DNA of 7,689 bases from JAKAGE01 sp035541415 (GTDB taxonomy: Bacteria; Patescibacteriota; Minisyncoccia; UBA6257; 2-01-FULL-56-20): contig DATKNI010000011.1 in the NCBI GenBank assembly GCA_035541415.1, forward strand, positions 1 through 7,689. The letters run 5' to 3'. Every line of letters starts with the position of its first letter. Positions within the stretch are counted from its first letter, which is position 1. The translations under genes were made by a program, and so were the position numbers. Positions 1-5,374 of the stretch are shown here, in pieces. The notes under the pieces were generated by a model. That model worked only from the letters and a program-made list of their open reading frames with translations, was not told the origin of the DNA and ran no database searches.

Positions 1-2
1 CA

Positions 3-173
3 AATGCAGATTCAAACGCGGGCGCACAGGCATCGTCGTCGAACGCGTCGTCGAGTGCGTCATCGAGTATGTCGAGTGCGAGTTCATCAGTGACGATCGA
101 GCCGTGCCCATTTCCGAATTCTTTCGCGCCCTTCGCGTCAAACGCGTCAAGCGCATCAAGCACGAAGAAAATA
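3..173 (+). repeat. Low-complexity Ser/Ala codon tract
   Basis: The start of the LTD gene is built from TCG, AGT, TCA, AAC and GCG codons giving Ser-Ser-Ala/Asn-Ala runs. The word AACGCGTC occurs near 42 and again near 140. It encodes a flexible linker between exported domains and is a plausible site of replication slippage or length variation between strains. It is not a tidy tandem repeat with a fixed unit. Confidence 0.6.
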
Positions 174-1238
174 ATTCTCAATGAAATCGCGTGGATGGGA
201 TCGCCTGCGGCCGCCGGCGAGACAGCCGCCGCTGCGGCGAATGACGAATGGATCGAGCTCAAAAATATTTCCGGGAGCGATCTTGCCATGAACGGATGGC
301 AGATCGAAAATGTTTCGGGAGGAATCAAAATTATTATGAGCGGCAGCAATGTGATTCCCGCAGGCGGATTCCTGCTCCTCGCGCGCGGATCGGCGGGTGC
401 CGTTGCCGCGATTGCGAGCGTGCATTATTCCGGAGCGCTTGCGAATACGGGCGACGTGATTGCCGTGTTCGATCCGCAGTGCAACGTTTCGGATTTTTTG
501 AACGCTTCGTCGGCGTGGCCGGGCGGCGACAATACCACCAAGAAGACGCTGGAGCGGACACGTGATCATTCTGGGTGGCAGACGAGCGCGCTTCCCGGCG
601 GAACGCCGGGTGCTGAGAACTCAGAGGGACCGGCATCGACGAACGGCGGTGATGGCGGCAGCGGCAGCAGTAACCCTGTGAATCCCGGCGGAGTGGGGAT
701 TGCTCAAAATCCTGCAACCTCAAGCGAGCAGACCGGGAGCGCACAAACCGGGAACACGGTCACATTTTGCCCGGCAAATCACGTCGTTATATCGGATATT
801 CAAATAGCGGGGGCGGCTTCGGCAAACGACGTTATAAAGCTCTATAATCCGGGGTCGTCTTCGGTTGACGTAAGCGGCTGGCGGCTCCGGAAGCGGACGT
901 CCGGCGGGAGCGAAGCTTCCATCAAAGTCTTCCCGGGCGGGAGCGCTGTTTCGCCGCAAGGACATTTTGTCTGGGCCAATGCCGCAGACGGATTTGCGGC
1001 AGGCGTTGGCGCTGATGTTTCGAGCACGGAAACGATTGCCGCGGATAACAGCATCGCGCTTTTTGACGCGAGCGGGACAATCGTTGACCAGGTCGCCTGG
1101 GGCAACGGCACGAATCAATGGGTCGAGGGGCATGCCTTTCCGACAAACCCTGCGGCAAACCACGTGCTTGAGCGGGTTTTTGTGAACGGCGTGATCGGCG
1201 ATTCCGATGACAATGCGAACGACTTCGCGCTACACTGA
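3..1238 (+). CDS. Lamin tail domain (LTD) protein with two LTD repeats, 5' end outside window
   Basis: The frame is open from the first bases, so the gene starts upstream and the ATG at 69 is only an internal Met in a Ser/Ala-rich stretch. Counting from that Met, a low-complexity linker runs to about residue 32. A first LTD-like beta domain covers about 33-186, with the typical features 'LNEIAWMG', 'EWIELKN', 'GWQI', an 'LLLAR' strand, 'DVIAVFD' and a terminal 'TPGAEN'. A Gly/Ser/Asn linker follows (about 187-232), then a second LTD-like domain (about 238-389) with 'ISDIQI', 'VIKLYNP', 'GWRL', 'DNSIALFD' and 'DQVAWG', ending in 'NDFALH'. A Cys lies just before each domain (residues 13 and 234). 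LTDs are immunoglobulin-like folds; in CPR bacteria they occur in secreted or surface proteins of unknown role. No anchor follows the second LTD, so any signal peptide or membrane segment must lie upstream of the window. Confidence 0.85.
   Translation, partial: NADSNAGAQASSSNASSSASSSMSSASSSVTIEPCPFPNSFAPFASNASSASSTKKIILNEIAWMGSPAAAGETAAAAANDEWIELKNISGSDLAMNGWQIENVSGGIKIIMSGSNVIPAGGFLLLARGSAGAVAAIASVHYSGALANTGDVIAVFDPQCNVSDFLNASSAWPGGDNTTKKTLERTRDHSGWQTSALPGGTPGAENSEGPASTNGGDGGSGSSNPVNPGGVGIAQNPATSSEQTGSAQTGNTVTFCPANHVVISDIQIAGAASANDVIKLYNPGSSSVDVSGWRLRKRTSGGSEASIKVFPGGSAVSPQGHFVWANAADGFAAGVGADVSSTETIAADNSIALFDASGTIVDQVAWGNGTNQWVEGHAFPTNPAANHVLERVFVNGVIGDSDDNANDFALH
1207..1236 (+). promoter_or_regulatory. 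Probable sigma-70-type promoter for the RNA methyltransferase gene
   Basis: ATGACA at 1207-1212 matches 5 of 6 bases of the -35 consensus. After an 18-base spacer comes TACACT at 1231-1236 as -10. The start codon A at 1243 is exactly the base expected for +1, so the message would be leaderless. The whole element lies in the last codons of the LTD gene. There is no purine-rich ribosome site before 1243, which fits. Confidence 0.5.
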
Positions 1239-1242
1239 TTCC

Positions 1243-1737
1243 ATGACTCAGGTTCTCCAAATCGCCGCGGTGCTCCACGACGTGCGGAGCGTGCACAATG
1301 TCGGATCCATATTCCGGACGGCGGATGCCGCCGGCGTGCACGCCATTTATTTGTGCGGGATAACGCCGACGCCCCTCGATCGATTCAAAGAAGTCCGCCA
1401 GGATTTTGCAAAAGTTTCTCTCGGAGCAGAAAAAACCGTTGCATGGAAACACGTTTCGGAAACGGCGGCCGCGATCACGGAGCTGCGAAAAAGCGGTTAT
1501 GAAATTTTTGCGATCGAGCAATCGAAGAAGTCCGTGCCGTATTATTCCTTGCGCAAGAAGAACATCGGCGCGAAAAAGATCGCGCTCATGGTTGGGAATG
1601 AAGTTGAGGGCATTCCGCAACCGCTCCTCGCGTTGTGCGACGGCATCCTCGAAATTCCCATGCGCGGGGAGAAAGAGTCGCTGAATGTTTCTGTCGCGTT
1701 CGGCGTCGTGGCGTTCAATCTCCGCGATCGAGTATAA
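1243..1737 (+). CDS. TrmH/SpoU-family RNA 2'-O-ribose methyltransferase
   Basis: Transfers a methyl group from S-adenosylmethionine to a ribose 2'-OH in tRNA or rRNA; the target cannot be told from sequence. All three SpoU motifs of the trefoil-knot fold are visible in the 164-residue product: motif 1 'HNVGSIFRTADAAG' (residues 18-31, with N19 and R25), motif 2 'LMVGNEVEGIP' (115-125, N119, E120) and motif 3 'IPMRGEKESLNVSVAFG' (138-154, S146-L147-N148). The N-terminal RNA-binding extension of RlmB-type enzymes is absent, so this is a minimal catalytic domain close in size to TrmL. I chose the ATG at 1243, not 1207, because it begins the family's usual N-terminus, avoids overlap with the LTD gene, and sits at a -10 box spacing suited to a leaderless message. 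The stop codon lies inside the next gene's -10 box. Confidence 0.9.
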   Translation: MTQVLQIAAVLHDVRSVHNVGSIFRTADAAGVHAIYLCGITPTPLDRFKEVRQDFAKVSLGAEKTVAWKHVSETAAAITELRKSGYEIFAIEQSKKSVPYYSLRKKNIGAKKIALMVGNEVEGIPQPLLALCDGILEIPMRGEKESLNVSVAFGVVAFNLRDRV

Positions 1738-1738
1738 T
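1733..1738 (+). promoter_or_regulatory. Consensus -10 box TATAAT for the DUF192 gene, overlapping the upstream stop codon
   Basis: A perfect TATAAT ends 6 bases before the ATG at 1745, which would place +1 on the start codon (leaderless). Bases 1735-1737 of the box are also the TAA stop of the methyltransferase gene. A second TATAAT at 1741-1746 overlaps the start codon itself. No clear -35 hexamer is seen at normal spacing. Confidence 0.6.
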
Positions 1739-1744
1739 GGTATA

Positions 1745-2317
1745 ATGAGCAAAAGAATGATCCTGTCCGTCCTCGCCGTGGTTTTCTTTGCAGCCGCCGC
1801 CGGCTTTGGGATTTGGTATGGCATCATCATGAAGCCGAATCCTCCTTTGGCGACGGCGGTCATCCATGTGATGACCTCGGGGTCATCGACTTCGATAACA
1901 TCAACGGTGCCGGTAGACTCGCCCGAATACGGAGAGAATCCGCCGTTGCCGAACGAGACGATCGAAATCAAAAAGACAACATTCGTGGTCGAACTCGCCA
2001 CGACGGCGATTGAGCAGACCCGCGGGCTTTCATTCCGGCAGAATCTCGAGCCGAATCACGGCATGCTGTTCCTCTTCGGGTCCGGATCGGTGCAGAATTT
2101 TTGGATGAAAGACATGAATTTTCCGATCGATATGATTTGGATCAGCGGCAGCCGCGTGGTTGGTTTTGCCGAAAATGCGGCGCCCCAGCCCGGAGATCCG
2201 CTGTGGAAGCTCAAAATCTACTCCTCGCCCGACCGCACCGACAAAGTCCTCGAGGTGCCGGCGGGAACGGTGGCAAAGGATGCGATTGCGGTCGGGGACG
2301 TGATCCAGGGGCTCTAA
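1745..2317 (+). CDS. Membrane-anchored DUF192 family protein
   Basis: The 190-residue product has an N-terminal positively charged MSKR and a hydrophobic segment at about 5-29, acting as uncleaved signal anchor or signal peptide. A Ser/Thr/Pro-rich linker follows (about 40-70), then a DUF192 domain (about 74-188) that would lie outside the membrane. Family hallmarks are 'RGLSFR' (93-98), 'NHGMLFLF' (104-111), 'FWMKDMNFPIDMIWI' (119-133) and the terminal 'DAIAVGDVI'. DUF192 is a small beta-rich fold found across bacteria and archaea; its biochemical role is not established. The start at 1745 is preferred over the ATG at 1685, which would overlap the methyltransferase by 53 bases and bury the signal sequence behind a non-hydrophobic leader. 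No operon partner is implied, since both neighbours have their own promoter signals. Confidence 0.9.
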   Translation: MSKRMILSVLAVVFFAAAAGFGIWYGIIMKPNPPLATAVIHVMTSGSSTSITSTVPVDSPEYGENPPLPNETIEIKKTTFVVELATTAIEQTRGLSFRQNLEPNHGMLFLFGSGSVQNFWMKDMNFPIDMIWISGSRVVGFAENAAPQPGDPLWKLKIYSSPDRTDKVLEVPAGTVAKDAIAVGDVIQGL

Positions 2318-2327
2318 ACCGGACTTT

Positions 2328-2338
2328 TGATATATAAT
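2328..2338 (+). promoter_or_regulatory. -10 region of the GAPDH gene
   Basis: The stretch TGATATATAAT holds two overlapping -10 options: TATATA at 2331-2336 preceded by an extended TGA, or perfect TATAAT at 2333-2338. Either gives a start near 2343-2345 and a leader of about 24-26 bases. That leader has no Shine-Dalgarno-like purine run. No good -35 is seen, which suits an extended -10 promoter. Confidence 0.6.
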
Positions 2339-2368
2339 AGAGTAAACAAACCATAATCCATCATAACC

Positions 2369-3400
2369 ATGGCCAAAGCACGCGTTGCAATCAACGGTTT
2401 CGGGCGTATCGGGCGGTTATTTTTCCGCCAGGCGTTCGATAATCCGAATATCGAACTCGTCGCATTGAACGATTTGGGCGATGTCGAAAACCTCGCCTAT
2501 CTTTTGAAATACGATTCTGTTTACGGACGGTACGGGAAGGAGATCAAACCGGATCCGGCGAGCGGCACGCTCATCGTGGACGGCAGGCAGATCAAGTTCT
2601 TGCAGGTGAAAGACCCGACCCAGCTTCCGTGGAAAGATTTGCAAATTGACATCGTCGTTGAGTCGACCGGCTTGTTTGATGAATATGAAAAATCAAAAGT
2701 GCATCTTGCCGCCGGCGCCAAGCGCGTCATCATCACGGCTCCGGCAAAGGATGCCGACGGCGATGCGGGACAGACGGTTTTGATGGGCGTGAACGAAGAC
2801 ATGCTGAAGACGTGCCCGATAACATCAAACGGTTCGTGCACCACGAATTCTTCGTCGCCCGTCATCCAAATTTTGAGCGAGAATCCCGGCATCGTGAAAG
2901 CGTCGCTTTCGACGGTGCACGCCTACACGGCAACCCAATCGCTCGTCGACGGTCCGATCCGCGGCGGCCACGATTTCCGCAAGGGCCGCGCTGCGGCGCA
3001 CAACACGGTCCCCGAAACGACGGGCGCCGCAATTTCCGTGACGCGCGCCATCCCGTCGCTCAAGGGAAAATTCGACGGCGTTTCATTCCGCGTGCCGAAC
3101 ATCACGGGCTCCATTTCAGACATCACGATGCTCATGAAGCGTTCGACGAGCGTTGATGAAATTGCGCAGATCCTCACCGACGCCGCGAACTCGCCGCGCT
3201 GGCAGGGGATTTTGAAGGTCACGCGAGACCAGCTGGTTTCGTCCGATATCGTTGGCGAGCCGTACGGCGCGATCGTCCCGCTCGATCTCATCAAAGTGAT
3301 TGACGGCGACTTTGTGAAGGTGCTCTCGTGGTACGACAACGAAGCAGGGTACGTAAGCACGCTTATCAAGCACGTCGCAGCCGTTGCGAACATTTTGTAG
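2369..3400 (+). CDS. gap: Type I glyceraldehyde-3-phosphate dehydrogenase
   Basis: Cytoplasmic glycolytic enzyme converting glyceraldehyde-3-phosphate, phosphate and NAD+ to 1,3-bisphosphoglycerate. The 343-residue length is slightly above the usual 330-340. Visible landmarks: Rossmann motif 'INGFGRIGR' (8-16), acidic D35 in 'ALNDLGD', which favours NAD over NADP, catalytic C157 in 'SNGSCTTN', catalytic H184 in 'STVHAYTATQ', the phosphate-site region 'GRAAAHNTVPETTGAA' (206-221), 'FRVP' (240-243) and the C-terminal 'WYDNEAGY'. The second cysteine usual after the active site (CTTNC) is Ser161 here. The gene appears to be a single transcription unit: own -10 upstream and a hairpin terminator 25 bases after the stop. 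It lies near rpiB, the epimerase and the transketolase subunits, which make its substrate. Confidence 0.97.
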   Translation: MAKARVAINGFGRIGRLFFRQAFDNPNIELVALNDLGDVENLAYLLKYDSVYGRYGKEIKPDPASGTLIVDGRQIKFLQVKDPTQLPWKDLQIDIVVESTGLFDEYEKSKVHLAAGAKRVIITAPAKDADGDAGQTVLMGVNEDMLKTCPITSNGSCTTNSSSPVIQILSENPGIVKASLSTVHAYTATQSLVDGPIRGGHDFRKGRAAAHNTVPETTGAAISVTRAIPSLKGKFDGVSFRVPNITGSISDITMLMKRSTSVDEIAQILTDAANSPRWQGILKVTRDQLVSSDIVGEPYGAIVPLDLIKVIDGDFVKVLSWYDNEAGYVSTLIKHVAAVANIL

Positions 3401-3424
3401 TCGACCGTAATCGGTCAAAAAAAT

Positions 3425-3450
3425 AAAGCCGCTCGTGGGGAGCGGCTTTT
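3425..3450. terminator. Bidirectional intrinsic terminator between convergent genes
   Basis: A perfect 9-bp stem, AAAGCCGCT (3425-3433) with AGCGGCTTT (3441-3449), closes a 7-base loop. On the plus strand it is followed by a short T run (3447-3450), ending GAPDH. On the minus strand the hairpin is followed by TTTATTTTTTT (complement of 3417-3427), ending the secreted-protein gene; the minus side looks stronger. The stem edge is about 25 bases from both stop codons. Confidence 0.85.
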
Positions 3451-3473
3451 CTGATAATGCATTGAGGGAAGGA

Positions 3474-4202
3474 TTACCGTCGTCCGAGGGCGCGCGAGAT
3501 GAGCCGCCCGGGAAAGAACGCTATCGAACATCCGACGGCAATCGAATCTTGCCCGGACACGCTGCATGTCGGTTCAAAACCATTGCGCAGCCTGTAGCGG
3601 ATGCCGAACTCTCCGGTGGGATCGGGGATGCGGTCATGGCCGTAGTCGTTCACCGGGATGACCGCGCTATAGAGTCCTTGCGGAGTCTGCATGGTGAGCA
3701 TGGCGTGCGCTCGGACGGCGTGCGTGATCGTCGTCCTGCCGATACCGCCGCCGAAAAACAAATCAACGTTTTTGCGGCGAATGAACGTGAAATCGAGCAC
3801 GCCTTTGTTGATCGAAGGGCGAAGGCCGAGTTCGCCGTTCACGGGAATGTTTCCCGAAGGGTCATTCGAGGTTTGTGCAAGCCAGCCGTCGCCGGACATT
3901 CTGATCGTCTCGTGGACGTACTTCAAACGAATACGCGAGAATTCAATGCCGCACCCTTCGACCACGCCATAACCGTGCAACCGCGGAGCTTGTGTCGTCG
4001 ATGAGTCGCCAAACTCAATCATGCTTGCCGTGAGTGCGTCGAAGTTGACGCCGCCTTCAACAAAAATGTTTTCGTAGAATCGTTTTGGTCGGCCGGGATC
4101 GTTTCGGTGAATGGTTAAACGCGCCTGGGCGGCCGCGATTGCCGGCATAACTGCGAGCAATGCGATAGCCGTCAAGGTCCGGAGTGTGCGGTTCTGAGAC
4201 AT
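3474..4202 (-). CDS. Secreted beta-strand-rich protein of unknown function (barrel-like)
   Basis: I do not recognise the family. The 242-residue product begins with a clear Sec signal peptide: basic MSQNRTLR, a hydrophobic core at about 9-25 and a cleavage site near 'AIAAAQA' (21-27). The mature part has no further membrane helix but many alternating strand-like segments separated by polar turns, such as 'NIFVEGGVNFD' (45-55), 'GYGVVEGCGIEFSRIRLKYV' (77-96), 'VLDFTF' and 'VDLFFGGGIG' (125-145), and 'GEFGIRYRLRNGF' (197-209). Three cysteines (84, 213, 225) could form one disulfide. The look recalls small outer-membrane or opacity-type barrels, but the C-terminus is basic and not the usual terminal aromatic. 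The start at 4202 is chosen over GTG at 4214 because GGAG sits 6 bases before it. It is the only minus-strand gene here and is divergent from rpiB. Confidence 0.75.
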   Translation of the reverse strand: MSQNRTLRTLTAIALLAVMPAIAAAQARLTIHRNDPGRPKRFYENIFVEGGVNFDALTASMIEFGDSSTTQAPRLHGYGVVEGCGIEFSRIRLKYVHETIRMSGDGWLAQTSNDPSGNIPVNGELGLRPSINKGVLDFTFIRRKNVDLFFGGGIGRTTITHAVRAHAMLTMQTPQGLYSAVIPVNDYGHDRIPDPTGEFGIRYRLRNGFEPTCSVSGQDSIAVGCSIAFFPGRLISRALGRR

Positions 4203-4208
4203 GCCATT

Positions 4209-4212
4209 CTCC
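4209..4212 (-). promoter_or_regulatory. Shine-Dalgarno site GGAG of the secreted protein gene
   Basis: On the minus strand GGAG is followed by six bases and then the ATG at 4202-4200, ideal spacing. It decides the start against the in-frame GTG at 4214. Other genes in the window have no comparable site. Confidence 0.7.
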
Positions 4213-4237
4213 ACAATAAAGGATGCGTGCTGCCTCC

Positions 4238-4246
4238 ACTATATAT
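4238..4246 (-). promoter_or_regulatory. Putative -10 region of the secreted protein gene
   Basis: The minus strand reads ATATATAGT here, offering TATATA or TATAGT as -10. Transcription would start about 4231-4233, giving a leader of about 30 bases that includes the GGAG site. No clear -35 is seen. Confidence 0.4.
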
Positions 4247-4275
4247 CCCGGAATCGCCGTTGCGCAAGGGCGCGG

Positions 4276-4284
4276 TGATATAAT
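4276..4284 (+). promoter_or_regulatory. Extended -10 promoter (TGaTATAAT) of the rpiB-epimerase-transketolase block
   Basis: A perfect extended -10: TG at 4276-4277, one base, then TATAAT at 4279-4284. Six bases separate it from the ATG at 4291, so +1 would be the A of the start codon and the mRNA leaderless. No -35 at standard spacing is obvious, which extended -10 promoters do not need. It is the only strong promoter signal before rpiB and probably drives the downstream genes too. Confidence 0.7.
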
Positions 4285-4290
4285 TGATGT

Positions 4291-4728
4291 ATGACTATTT
4301 ACCTCGGAGCGGACCACCGCGGATTCGCGCTCAAGGAGCACGTCAAAAAAATGCTCCACGACGAGCATCGCACGGTGATCGACCTCGGCAATGCGCACTA
4401 CGACGCAAACGACGATTATCCCGATTTTGCGAAAGCGGTCGCCGAAGAAGTTGCCAAGGATCCCGAAGGGGACCGCGGGATCGTCATTTGCGGCTCGGGC
4501 GCGGGCGTTGACATCGCGGCGAATAAAATTAAAGGTATTCGCGCGGTGCTTGCGATGTCCCCGCATCACGTCGAGGCGGCGCGGCACGACGATGACGTGA
4601 ATGTCCTTGCGCTCGCCGCGGACTTTGTCAAAGAGCCGGACGCGATGGCGATCGTCGACGAGTTTTTGAAAACGGAATTCGACCGCGAAGAAAAATACGT
4701 GCGGCGGGTCAAAAAAATCGAAGCATGA
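4291..4728 (+). CDS. rpiB: Ribose-5-phosphate isomerase B
   Basis: Cytoplasmic enzyme of the RpiB/LacA family interconverting ribose-5-phosphate and ribulose-5-phosphate in the non-oxidative pentose phosphate pathway. The 145-residue product is of normal family length. Landmarks: 'GADHRGFALKE' (6-16, with D8-H9 of the substrate site), 'VIDLG' (29-33), 'DYPDFA' (42-47), catalytic Cys67 in 'VICGSGAG' (65-72), 'IAANKIKGIRA' (75-85) and His99 in 'ARHDDDVNVLAL' (97-108), the ring-opening position in the family. The loop after the catalytic Cys reads GSGAGVDI where many enzymes have GTGIGMSI. The start follows an extended -10 box directly, suggesting a leaderless message. The stop overlaps the next start (ATGA at 4725-4728), consistent with coupled translation. 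LacA is the alternative, but the pentose-phosphate neighbours favour RpiB. Confidence 0.93.
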   Translation: MTIYLGADHRGFALKEHVKKMLHDEHRTVIDLGNAHYDANDDYPDFAKAVAEEVAKDPEGDRGIVICGSGAGVDIAANKIKGIRAVLAMSPHHVEAARHDDDVNVLALAADFVKEPDAMAIVDEFLKTEFDREEKYVRRVKKIEA

Positions 4729-5366
4729 ACGTCATCCCTTCCATCAATTGCGCGAGCGCCGAAGGCGCCCGCGAAAAAATTGAGATTTTGAAGGAATTCC
4801 TTCCGGAAAACGAATTCGTCCATCTCGACGTGACGGACGGCGTTTTTAGCGCACATCCCACGTGGAATGATCCGCGGGGGTGGGCGCATCTCAAGGCGCC
4901 GTTCCAGCTCGAAGTGCATCTCATGGTTGAATTCCCGCTCGACCTCGCGGAGGATTGGTTTGCGGCCGGCGCGCGGCGGCTCGTCGTACATTCGGAAACG
5001 CTCACGAACGAAGTGATGCATCATTTGTTTCAGACGGCGAACCGCTACCGCGGCGAGCTCATGCTCTCGTCAAAACCCGAAGCGACGAACGACGATCTTG
5101 AGCCGTTCCTCACGCGATTCGCGGCATTCCAAGTGCTTTCGGTGAATCCGGGCGCAGCGGGGCAGGAGTTCCTCCCGTTCTCGCTCGATAAAATACGTTT
5201 TTTGAGAGAGGCCGTGCCGGATGCTACAATAGAAGTTGACGGCGGCATCAATCGCGAAACGGCACAGCTCGTGAAGAAGGCCGGCGCCGACACGCTCGTT
5301 TCCGCAAAATATATCTTCGACGACAAGCATCCGGAAGCGGCGTATCAAACGTTACGAGGGATCTAA
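4725..5366 (+). CDS. rpe: Ribulose-phosphate 3-epimerase family protein (divergent)
   Basis: Predicted TIM-barrel enzyme interconverting ribulose-5-phosphate and xylulose-5-phosphate, supplying transketolase. In the 213-residue product the N-terminal 'IPSI' (4-7) matches the usual 'APSI', and the expected metal ligands are all found: H33 and D35 in 'VHLDVTDG', H65 in 'EVHLMVE' and D172 in 'EVDGGIN'; D35 and D172 are also the acid/base pair. The loop 'SVNPGAAGQEF' (139-149) corresponds to the family's SVNPGFGGQ. Divergent points are Thr37 where Met is usual in 'DVMDG', and 'VSAKYIF' (192-198) where most members have a Gly-Ser phosphate-binding turn. The start overlaps the rpiB stop by 4 bases and the stop is 8 bases before the transketolase N subunit, so it sits in the middle of an operon. 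Other ribulose-phosphate-binding barrels with different substrates (for example allulose-6-phosphate epimerase) are a possible alternative. Confidence 0.8.
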   Translation: MNVIPSINCASAEGAREKIEILKEFLPENEFVHLDVTDGVFSAHPTWNDPRGWAHLKAPFQLEVHLMVEFPLDLAEDWFAAGARRLVVHSETLTNEVMHHLFQTANRYRGELMLSSKPEATNDDLEPFLTRFAAFQVLSVNPGAAGQEFLPFSLDKIRFLREAVPDATIEVDGGINRETAQLVKKAGADTLVSAKYIFDDKHPEAAYQTLRGI

Positions 5367-5374
5367 CGTCCATC

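Noticed and set aside
594..610. Inverted repeat CCCGGCG-GAA-CGCCGGG inside the LTD gene
   Set aside because: It encodes the conserved Pro-Gly-Gly-Thr-Pro-Gly turn; no T-tract follows and it is best explained by codon choice.
1207..1242. Upstream ATG at 1207 as the methyltransferase start
   Set aside because: It would overlap the LTD gene by 32 bases and add 12 residues not typical of the family; it also lies in the likely -35 box.
1685..1744. ATG at 1685 as the DUF192 protein start
   Set aside because: It would place 20 residues before the signal anchor and overlap the methyltransferase; ATG 1745 follows a perfect -10.
922..2001. Long minus-strand open frame of 359 codons
   Set aside because: It is antisense to three well-supported plus-strand genes, is Arg/Cys-rich with no recognisable domain, and reflects high-GC codon bias.
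3417..3423. Hairpin at 3403-3416 as the main GAPDH terminator
   Set aside because: It is followed by A residues, not T, on the plus strand; the 3425-3450 hairpin fits much better.
3435..4004. Plus-strand open frame opposite the secreted protein gene
   Set aside because: It starts inside the terminator hairpin and has no domain; the minus strand has a signal peptide, ribosome site and terminator.
5223..5230. TGcTACAAT as an internal promoter for transketolase N
   Set aside because: It lies within the conserved coding region of the epimerase, about 145 bases from the next start, with no supporting -35.
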